Origin: Desulfobacterales bacterium
Lineage (GTDB): Bacteria; Desulfobacterota; Desulfobacteria; Desulfobacterales; UBA2174_A
Direction of reading: 5' to 3'
Length of the DNA stretch: 17,199 bases
Assembly: GCA_025454075.1 (NCBI GenBank)
Contig: JALOPD010000055.1
Location: 1-17,199 of the forward strand
This document shows, piece by piece, positions 1 through 5,489 of the stretch. The notes under the pieces were generated by a model, which saw nothing but the letters and a program-made list of their open reading frames with translations, made no database searches and was not told where the DNA came from. Within the stretch, counting starts at the first letter, position 1. The number at the start of each line of letters is the position of its first letter. The translations under genes were made by a program, and so were the position numbers.

Positions 1-420
1 GAAGTAAATCCAAATGAATCCTCCTCCTATTTTATACTGGGGATGGTTCTGAGATCAGCAAGGCGTTTTGAGGAAGCAATCCTGAATCTTGAAACAGCCG
101 TCCGACTCGCCCCTAACAGGCCAATAAATTACTTGAATAACCTCGCAGCGGCTTACCTCGGCAATAAACAATATGAAAAAGCGATCTCTTTGTGGACCGA
201 GAGTCTCGAACGCAATCCCGATTATCTTTTCGCTTATATCGGTCTTACAGCTGCCTATGAGTTTACCGGCAATCATGAGAAGGCCCTTTGGGCGGCAGAG
301 AATGTGATGCGAGTTAACCCAAAATTCTCCCTGTCCATTGAAGAAAAAACATACCCAGTAAAGGATGATGCCTCCAGGAAACGTTATTATGACGCACTTC
401 GAAATGCAGGGCTGAAGTGA
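1..420 (+). CDS. TPR-repeat protein, C-terminal part (gene runs in from the left edge)
   Basis: The frame is open from the first base, so this is the last ~139 residues of a longer protein; the ATG at 43 lies inside a repeat and is probably not the start. About three tetratricopeptide repeats are visible, recognisable by residues such as FEEAILNLETAVRLAPN, YEKAISLWTESLERNPD and HEKALWAAENVMRVNP. The end, with a KTYPVKDD segment followed by RYYDALRNAGLK, resembles the C-terminal tail of TPR-carrying class III adenylate/guanylate cyclases, where a 'Y...D....RY...LR.AGL' tail is common. The catalytic part would lie outside the window, so the cyclase identity is inference; a generic TPR scaffold is the alternative. 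The next gene is a cyclic-nucleotide-binding protein on the same strand, which fits a cyclase. Base composition is AT-richer than the genes right of 2 kb. Confidence 0.8.
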   Translation, partial: EVNPNESSSYFILGMVLRSARRFEEAILNLETAVRLAPNRPINYLNNLAAAYLGNKQYEKAISLWTESLERNPDYLFAYIGLTAAYEFTGNHEKALWAAENVMRVNPKFSLSIEEKTYPVKDDASRKRYYDALRNAGLK

Positions 421-802
421 ATCAGTGTATACAGAGCTAATCTGCTATGATCTTGAATTGTTGGATAGTTGGCAGATCATCGACATATTGCCGAAGCAGC
501 ATATCTGTGATAACGTATCAGTCGCTCGGTTAAATTTAGTTTGATTTTTTGCCCTGCACCAAGGTATATATCATTTCAAGTCAGTTTTCTTTCCACATTT
601 CACCGGAGCTGAAGCGGAAACTGGCTTCGTTGCGCTGTGTAGATCCCATTTCGTCAGTTTAATTTCTTTCAGATTTGCTTCTATCCTATCCTGGGTTTGC
701 CAAACATTCTTTCGCGATGACTTGATAAATGACACTGGGATAATTTTTAAAGCCAGACAATCGCCTCCCTCAAAACCTGAGGTGACACGAAATAAGGCTA
801 TC
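421..802. other. Non-coding stretch between the TPR gene and the cNMP-binding gene
   Basis: About 380 bases hold no convincing gene. The only structure I see is a 7-bp inverted repeat, ATGATCT at 447-453 and AGATCAT at 474-480. It has a 20-nt loop and no T-run after it, so it is not a clear terminator. No convincing -35/-10 pair with normal spacing was found upstream of 803. Confidence 0.5.
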
Positions 803-1315
803 ATGGCTATAAATTATCTAACGCTTGAAAAAGCGGAAGCATTCAAGGGTTTTTCCAAGAAGCAGCTTGTAAAATTGGGAAATCTCTGCGCGGAGGTTGT
901 TTTCAGTGAAAATGAACAGCTCTTTTCTGCAGGAGACCCAGCCACCCATTTATGGATGGTTACCGAAGGTAGAGTAGATTTGCGATTTGAAATTCCAGGA
1001 AAAGGAGTCGCAACTACCGAGCAGACAGTTTCTTCGGTAGAGGTTACTTCTCCGAAACTGATGGCAGAAACAATTGGATGGTCATGCTTTGTTCCGCCCA
1101 ATCAGATGCGGCTTTCTGCCTACTGTGCTGCTCCTACTTGCCGGATAATCCGCGTCCCAAAAGATAAGCTGTTAGAAATTTTTGAGGATGACCCATTAAT
1201 GGGTTATCGATTTATGTCTTACATGGTAACGGTCGTCGGCTACCGTTTCCATCAATTCCAAGAACTATTCGCGACAATGCTTTTTATTCATTCCGGGCTC
1301 AAAACGAATTTTTGA
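803..1315 (+). CDS. Stand-alone cyclic-nucleotide-binding-domain protein (Crp-like sensor without HTH)
   Basis: A 170-residue protein made almost entirely of one cNMP-binding (cupin-like beta-barrel) domain. The start of the fold is clear: FKGFSKKQLVKLGNL helix, then a strand/turn segment with GDPATHLWMVTEGRVDLRF, matching the usual 'G......yiv..G.v.l' pattern of Crp/CAP N-domains. The phosphate-binding-cassette region is present but degenerate: AETIGWSCFVPPNQMRLSA replaces the usual FGE...R.A, keeping E, an internal GW and an R. No C-terminal helix-turn-helix DNA-binding domain follows, so it is a ligand sensor or partner protein rather than a complete transcription factor. The ATG at 803 is preferred; an in-frame TTG at 722 would add 27 residues without domain character. 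The preceding TPR/cyclase-like gene suggests a cAMP/cGMP link, which is inference. Confidence 0.75.
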   Translation: MAINYLTLEKAEAFKGFSKKQLVKLGNLCAEVVFSENEQLFSAGDPATHLWMVTEGRVDLRFEIPGKGVATTEQTVSSVEVTSPKLMAETIGWSCFVPPNQMRLSAYCAAPTCRIIRVPKDKLLEIFEDDPLMGYRFMSYMVTVVGYRFHQFQELFATMLFIHSGLKTNF

Positions 1316-1321
1316 TTTTAT

Positions 1322-1431
1322 AATCAATTTTGGCATTTTCCCCATTCCCCTGGGACTGAAGCGGGAGCTCTTTCATTAGAATCGACGATACCTTTCTATC
1401 GGCAACAATTTTACCGCGATCAAAATTGATT
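1322..1431. repeat. 110-bp element bounded by perfect 11-bp inverted repeats
   Basis: AATCAATTTTG at 1322-1332 is the exact reverse complement of CAAAATTGATT at 1421-1431. The interior (88 nt) has no coding sequence. Size and ends are like a MITE or a large stem-loop. No obvious target-site duplication is visible next to the ends. Confidence 0.45.
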
Positions 1432-1461
1432 GGTACTTTCTAACCACATTTTAATCTCTAT

Positions 1462-1501
1462 GGGTCGAATTCCCCGGAGCTTGCTGCGATAAAATAGACC
1501 C
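1462..1501. repeat. Degenerate palindromic (REP-like) repeat, copy 1
   Basis: Outer arms GGGTC (1462-1466) and GACCC (1497-1501) enclose a core containing CCCCGGAGCTTGCTGCG. The AGC-TT-GCT centre resembles the 'CCCCGCAGCTTGCTGCGGGG' palindrome that I recall as frequent in deltaproteobacterial intergenic DNA. It is less symmetrical than copy 2 and looks decayed. Confidence 0.45.
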
Positions 1502-1511
1502 AAACCTTCAG

Positions 1512-1554
1512 TTCAAATACCCCGCTGCTTGCGGCGGGGATGGTTTAATTTGAA
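1512..1554. repeat. Palindromic (REP-like) repeat, copy 2
   Basis: Core stem CCCCGCTGC (1520-1528) against GCGGCGGGG (1531-1539), with one G-T wobble. It is flanked by a second inverted pair TTCAAAT (1512-1518) and ATTTGAA (1548-1554). It shares the 'CCCCG..GCTTGC.GC' core with the copy 11 bases to its left. Confidence 0.6.
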
Positions 1555-1912
1555 ATATCACAATAAAATCGACTTTCAAAAAAGCTGTGTTTGTGACAGC
1601 CTGTACGTAATAAAATATTGCTGAAAAAGCTGACAGACACTTTCCATATCCCCAAGTTCAGGTTTTCCCATTTGCCTGGTACATACTCCCGCTGCCGCTT
1701 CCCAATTGTAGCCGAAGATTTGAGCTCGGTTCCGGGCGACCGTATTTTCCCCGCATCTTTAAGCTTCCGCTTCAGCAAGGCGCAGGTCGAATCGCACCAG
1801 ACTTGCAACCTCCTTTCATCGGAATTTCCGTCGGCCCAAAACAGGAGTGCGTATTCCGGTGGAAGCCGGCCGCTGATTCCGATCGAAGCCCGAACGGTTG
1901 TCGGCGCTCCTG

Positions 1913-1957
1913 AAAAACGCCATTGCCCCGTGACCATCGGCGGCCACGGGGCAATGG
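1913..1957 (-). terminator. Intrinsic terminator of the ech operon
   Basis: On the minus strand a 13-bp perfect stem (1957-1945 with 1932-1920; arm CACGGGGCAATG on the + strand) has a 12-nt loop and is followed by GCG and then TTTTT (1917-1913). It lies 30 bases past the echF stop codon, exactly where a Rho-independent terminator is expected. Confidence 0.85.
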
Positions 1958-1987
1958 GTTGGGTCCGGAAAAGTCCCGGGAGCGGCG

Positions 1988-2419
1988 TCACCCTTCCGGC
2001 GACGAGGGCGGAGGCGGATCGCCGCCCGGCTCCGCCGCCGGCGCTTCCGTCGTCTTGGCCGCCTCTTTGTCTTTCGCCTTCTTCCGGGGCTTGCCCTGCA
2101 TGCTGATGGTCAGGCGCTCGCCCACGGGCTTGCGGTACTGGGTCTTCTGGAAAAGGCTCTTGGCCGGACAGATGTCCACGCAGACGCCGCAGTAGACGCA
2201 GGCGAAGGGGTCGTAAATCCACTTGTAGGTCTGCTTGTCCACCTCGATGCACTGGGAGGGACACTTGACCGCACAGGTGCCGCAGAAAATGCAGCGGTCG
2301 ATGTCGTTGACGAGCTCACCGCGCACCTTGTCGAAGGGTTCCCGCACTTCGTAGGGGTAGCGCCGGGTGGATTTCTTGACCACCAGGTTGCGCATGATGT
2401 TGGATGTCATTTTGAACAT
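1988..2419 (-). CDS. echF: Ech hydrogenase ferredoxin-like subunit EchF (2x[4Fe-4S])
   Basis: The 143-residue electron-transfer subunit of the membrane hydrogenase, homologous to NuoI. Two classic CxxCxxCxxxCP motifs are visible: C43, C46, C49, C53 and C74, C77, C80, C84. They would carry two [4Fe-4S] clusters linking soluble ferredoxin to the cluster in EchC. The ATG at 2419 is preceded by GGAGGAGG at a 9-nt spacing, overlapping the end region of echE, so EchE and EchF are translated from one message. After residue ~105 comes an odd tail of about 35 residues, Lys-rich then Ala/Pro-rich and probably disordered, which is not needed for the ferredoxin fold. It is the last gene before the terminator. 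Confidence 0.93.
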   Translation of the reverse strand: MFKMTSNIMRNLVVKKSTRRYPYEVREPFDKVRGELVNDIDRCIFCGTCAVKCPSQCIEVDKQTYKWIYDPFACVYCGVCVDICPAKSLFQKTQYRKPVGERLTISMQGKPRKKAKDKEAAKTTEAPAAEPGGDPPPPSSPEG

Positions 2420-2437
2420 GGGCGCATGCCTCCTCCA

Positions 2438-3520
2438 TCAGCGCTCGGTGCAGCTGATGCACGGGTCGATGGACAGCGTCACCACCGGCACATCGGAAAG
2501 ATACATGCCGGGCAGCATGACCAAGAGCGGCGGGATGTTGGCGAAGGTGGGGGTGCGGATGCGCACGCGGTCGAGGTTTTTTTCCCCCTTGCCCTTTAAA
2601 TAATACAACAGCTCGCCGCGGGGCTGCTCCACGCGGTTGACGGTTTCGCCCTGGGGGTTGCCCTTGCTCTTGACCTTGGCCCGGACCTCGCCGTCGGGAA
2701 GCCGGTTGATGGCCCGCCGGATCAAGTCGACGCTGGCCAGGGTCTCGCGGAAGCGGACCTTGCTGCGGGCGTAGCAGTCCCCGTCGGTCTCCACCACCGG
2801 CTCGAAATGCAGCTCCCCGTAGGCGGCGTAGTTCGTTTGCCGGGTGTCCTGCGCCACGCCGCTGGCGCGCAGGACCGGGCCCACGGCGCCGAGTTCGTAG
2901 GCCTTCTCCGAGGTGAGGACCCCCTTGCCCACGGTGCGCTTCTTGACCGTGTAGTCCTCCAGCATCGTCGCTTCGAGGCGCTGGACCTCCTCCTCCACCC
3001 AGTCGAGCTGGGTGAGCAGCCAGCGGAGCTGCTCGGCATCCGGGTTGCGGCGCACGCCGCCGACCACGTTGACCGACACGATCACCCGGTTGCCGGTGGT
3101 GGCCTCGCTGATGTCCATGATCCGCTCCCGGACGCGCCAGAACTGCATGAACAGGCTCTCGAAGCCGAAGCTGTCGGCGAAAAGCCCGAGCCACAGCAGG
3201 TGGCTCTGGATCCGGTGCAGTTCGGACCACATCACCCTCAGGAACCTGGCCCGCGGCGGCACCTCGACGCCCATCAGCTCCTCGACGCCCTGGCAGTAGC
3301 AGAGGGCGTGGATGACCGAGCAGATGCCGCACACCCGCTCGACGACCTGGATCATCTGATGGAAATCGCGGACATCGGCCAGGCGCTCCAGGCCGCGGTG
3401 CACGTAGCCCAGGGCGGGGATAACCTCGGTGATGCGTTCGTCCTCCACCGTCAGTTTCAAATGGATGGGCTCGGGCAGCACGGGGTGCTGCGGCCCGAAG
3501 GGGATCACGGTTTTGCGCAT
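2438..3520 (-). CDS. echE: Group 4 [NiFe] hydrogenase large subunit EchE
   Basis: The catalytic large subunit (360 residues), related to NuoD. Both metal-binding CxxC motifs are intact: RVCGICSVIH (C64, C67) near the N-terminus and DPCISCTER at the extreme C-terminus (C354, C357). The Ni-Fe site can therefore form, which distinguishes it from complex I NuoD. The protein stops directly after CTER, so there is no C-terminal extension for a maturation endopeptidase to remove. This has been reported for some Ech and CooH large subunits. The start MRKTVIPFGPQHP is typical of the family and has GGAG eight bases upstream. It is separated from echD by 184 bases that contain a palindromic repeat, while all other gene junctions in the operon are tight. 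No hyp maturation genes lie in the window. Confidence 0.95.
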   Translation of the reverse strand: MRKTVIPFGPQHPVLPEPIHLKLTVEDERITEVIPALGYVHRGLERLADVRDFHQMIQVVERVCGICSVIHALCYCQGVEELMGVEVPPRARFLRVMWSELHRIQSHLLWLGLFADSFGFESLFMQFWRVRERIMDISEATTGNRVIVSVNVVGGVRRNPDAEQLRWLLTQLDWVEEEVQRLEATMLEDYTVKKRTVGKGVLTSEKAYELGAVGPVLRASGVAQDTRQTNYAAYGELHFEPVVETDGDCYARSKVRFRETLASVDLIRRAINRLPDGEVRAKVKSKGNPQGETVNRVEQPRGELLYYLKGKGEKNLDRVRIRTPTFANIPPLLVMLPGMYLSDVPVVTLSIDPCISCTER

Positions 3521-3593
3521 CGGATTTTCTCCACGTCAATATGGCCTTGTCGAAACCGGTTAAGACCAACAGTGCCGTTCTGTGTGTTGCGAG

Positions 3594-3672
3594 AATCCCC
3601 CCTGCCCCCTTTGCCAAAGGGGGAGGCAGAGGCCTTACCCCCTCTTCCCCTTTGGGGAAAAAAGGAGATTTT
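3594..3672. repeat. Palindromic CCCCTTTGG-type repeat inserted between echD and echE
   Basis: Contains two hairpins: CCCCCTTT (3605-3612) with AAAGGGGG (3616-3623), extended by CTGC/GGCAG, and TTCCCC (3645-3650) with GGGGAA (3654-3659). The ends AATCCCC and GGAGATT are themselves inverted with one mismatch. Translated, it gives the 'SPFGKGGRG' peptide familiar from this repeat type in many genomes. It is absent from the other ech junctions. Confidence 0.7.
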
Positions 3673-3704
3673 GAACTTGACGTTTCTGAGACCCGCTGGC
3701 CGCG

Positions 3705-4175
3705 TCATGAGTCCCTCGTCTCCTTGGCAGCCACCTCCGGCAGCGCTGCATCCGGTTTGTTCGGCGCCGGCGCAGTTGTATCTGTGGTCTGCCCTTCTTG
3801 AACTGCGGACGGCGCAGCCGGCCGCAGGCTGAATCGACAATAGGGCGTCTTGAGGGCCTCCTCTTCCATGTACAAGGTGCCCTTGTAGTCCACGATCAAG
3901 CCGTCGAACGTGAGGCCGAAGTGGTCCTGGATCTCGTTTTCCACCAGCAGCGCGGCGAAATAGACCGGGGATATGCTCGGCACCGGGGATGCCTTGGCCG
4001 CGGCCAGCCGCAGGTGCTTGAGCTCCAGGCCCTTGTCGAAGTGGTAAAGGAGGTCCACGGAGGTGGCGTCGATCTCCGTGCAGGAAAGCGTGACCAGCCG
4101 CCAACCCTGCACCTTGAGCCGTGCGGCCTCCCCCAGCAGAGCGTCGGGGCCGACCGGGATGATCTCTTCACGCAT
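3705..4175 (-). CDS. echD: Ech hydrogenase subunit EchD (NuoC-like, 30 kDa subunit)
   Basis: A 156-residue peripheral subunit related to complex I NuoC, which in Ech stabilises the connection of large and small subunits and carries no cofactor. The diagnostic region is LLVENEIQDHFGLTFDGL (residues ~77-93), the counterpart of the NuoC 'E...DmfGi.F.GH' signature, followed by DYKGTLY. Start ATG 4175 is four bases after the echC stop and has an AGAGG site. Residues ~119-156 form an Ala/Pro/Thr-rich tail that looks disordered and is not part of the domain. The gene is followed by the operon's only long gap, which holds a repeat; part of the tail could have arisen by extension into repeat-derived or neutral sequence, though this cannot be decided here. 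Confidence 0.88.
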   Translation of the reverse strand: MREEIIPVGPDALLGEAARLKVQGWRLVTLSCTEIDATSVDLLYHFDKGLELKHLRLAAAKASPVPSISPVYFAALLVENEIQDHFGLTFDGLIVDYKGTLYMEEEALKTPYCRFSLRPAAPSAVQEGQTTDTTAPAPNKPDAALPEVAAKETRDS

Positions 4176-4178
4176 GGC

Positions 4179-4631
4179 TTATGCCTCTTTCCGCTCGTTG
4201 AGCCCTAACAGTTTTTGCAGACCCAGGACCGCGCCGTCGATGATCGCCTCCGGCTTGGGCGGGCAGCCCGGCACGTACACGTCCACCGGGATCACCTTGT
4301 CGATGCCGCCGACCACGTTGTAAGCCTCCCGGAAGACGCCCCCCGACAGCCCGCAGGCGCCTATGGCCACCACGATTTTCGGGTTCGGCATCTGGGCGTA
4401 CAGATTGGCCAGCACCTTCTTGTTGCGGTGGTTGACCGTGCCGCTCGTCAGCAGGATGTCGGCGTGGAACGGGTTCCCCACATGGATGATGCCGAAGCGC
4501 TCCACGTCGTAGACGGGCGTCAGGCAGGCCAGGATTTCGATGTCGCACCCGTTGCAGCTGCCGCAGTCGAAATGCAGCAGCCAGGGGGACTTGGACCGCA
4601 GCCGATTGATGAACCGCTTCACCGCTTGCAT
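4179..4631 (-). CDS. echC: Group 4 [NiFe] hydrogenase small subunit EchC (NuoB-like)
   Basis: The 150-residue small subunit, holding the [4Fe-4S] cluster next to the Ni-Fe site and homologous to NuoB. Visible ligands are C26 and C29 in CGSCNGCDIE, C93 in GACGLSGG and C123 in GCPPKPEAI. The 'CNGCDIE' form is typical of group 4 hydrogenases, in contrast to the adjacent CC of complex I. It lacks the long medial/distal cluster domain of uptake hydrogenases. The ATG at 4631 has GAGGGTGA a few bases upstream, and that site overlaps the echB stop. This spacing implies translational coupling with echB. Confidence 0.94.
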   Translation of the reverse strand: MQAVKRFINRLRSKSPWLLHFDCGSCNGCDIEILACLTPVYDVERFGIIHVGNPFHADILLTSGTVNHRNKKVLANLYAQMPNPKIVVAIGACGLSGGVFREAYNVVGGIDKVIPVDVYVPGCPPKPEAIIDGAVLGLQKLLGLNERKEA

Positions 4632-4637
4632 ACGTCG

Positions 4638-5489
4638 TCACCCTCGCTGCAACCAGATGAGGTTTACCAGAGAAAGCGTCAGGCCCACGCCCCAGACGTA
4701 GCTCAGCATCCAGCGCCAGGTCATGCGGGAGGTGGTGTTGTCCACCAGCACTTCCAGGAAGTAGGTCGCCACGAGCAGTACCGCCATCCCGACCCAGCTG
4801 GTGGCCCAGAACAGGGTGCACAGCCCGAGCAGCAGCACCACTTCGAACCAGTGGCCGATTTCGGTCAGCGCCAGGAACGGCCCGGAGTAATCCGTGAGCA
4901 GGCCCTTGACCAGCTCCTGGTGAGCGTGGTGGCAGGTGGACAGGTCGAAGGGCGACTTGCGCAGCTTGATGGTCAGGGCATAGCCGAGCACGATGAAGAG
5001 AAAGGGCAGTTTGAGCAGCAGCGGGTGCTGCCAGGCATAGATGTCCGACAGCTTGAAGCTGCCGGTTTCAAGGTAGAACCCCACCACCACCAGCACCAGC
5101 AGCGGCTCGTAGGAGAGGATCTGCAGCAGCTCCCGGTGGGCGCCGATCTGGCTGTAGGGCGAGGTGGAGGAGAGCGCCCCCACCACCAGGAAGACCGCCC
5201 CCACGGCCTGGACGAAGAAGATCAGCAGGAGGTCCGACTGCAGGAAGAACAGCACCAGGGCGATGGACGCGGCGGCAATGTAGCAGTAGGCGCAGAAGGC
5301 CTGCCAGACGTTGACCACGAGCGGCTCCTTGAAGAGCAGCTTGACCACGTCGTAAAACGGCTGCAGCACGGGCGGCCCGATGCGCGACTGCATTCTGGCG
5401 GTCAGGATGCGGTCCATGCCGCTCACCAGCCCGCCGATGATGGGGCCGGCCGCCAGTCCGCAGGCGATCAGGATGGCGGTCCTCGTCAC
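4638..5489 (-). CDS. echB: Ech hydrogenase membrane subunit EchB (NuoH-like)
   Basis: A 283-residue integral membrane protein with about eight hydrophobic segments, homologous to NuoH, that connects the hydrogenase module to the antiporter-like EchA. Signature regions are RIGPPVLQPFYDVVKLLFKE (residues 36-55) and the loop SPFDLSTCHHAHQELVKG (179-196) followed by LLTDYSGP (197-204), whose acidic residues lie near the quinone-site equivalent of complex I. The start is a GTG at 5489. It overlaps the echA stop codon as GTGA and is preceded by a perfect AGGAGGT, which settles it against longer in-frame extensions into echA. Confidence 0.93.
   Translation of the reverse strand: MTRTAILIACGLAAGPIIGGLVSGMDRILTARMQSRIGPPVLQPFYDVVKLLFKEPLVVNVWQAFCAYCYIAAASIALVLFFLQSDLLLIFFVQAVGAVFLVVGALSSTSPYSQIGAHRELLQILSYEPLLVLVVVGFYLETGSFKLSDIYAWQHPLLLKLPFLFIVLGYALTIKLRKSPFDLSTCHHAHQELVKGLLTDYSGPFLALTEIGHWFEVVLLLGLCTLFWATSWVGMAVLLVATYFLEVLVDNTTSRMTWRWMLSYVWGVGLTLSLVNLIWLQRG

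Larger units (their letters stand above)
1316..1987. other. Repeat-bearing intergenic spacer, 3' of the cNMP gene and 3' of the ech operon
   Basis: About 670 bases between convergently transcribed units. It contains a 110-bp element with perfect 11-bp inverted ends (1322-1431), two short palindromic repeats (1462-1501 and 1512-1554) and the ech terminator (1913-1957). The stretch 1560-1910 has no gene I can support. A minus-strand reading frame there has codon-like character (see findings) but no recognisable domain. GC content rises sharply through this spacer. Confidence 0.55.

Noticed and set aside
571..804. A 77-codon minus-strand reading frame upstream of the cNMP-binding gene
   Set aside because: No domain, no ribosome site of note, and it covers the probable upstream region of a real + strand gene.
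1618..2106. A 162-codon + strand reading frame across the ech terminator
   Set aside because: It is Ser/Pro-rich without domain character, runs through a terminator hairpin and overlaps the end of echF antisense.
3505..3704. A possible small protein in the echD-echE spacer
   Set aside because: The frame encodes the SPFGKGGRG peptide typical of palindromic repeats, not a gene.
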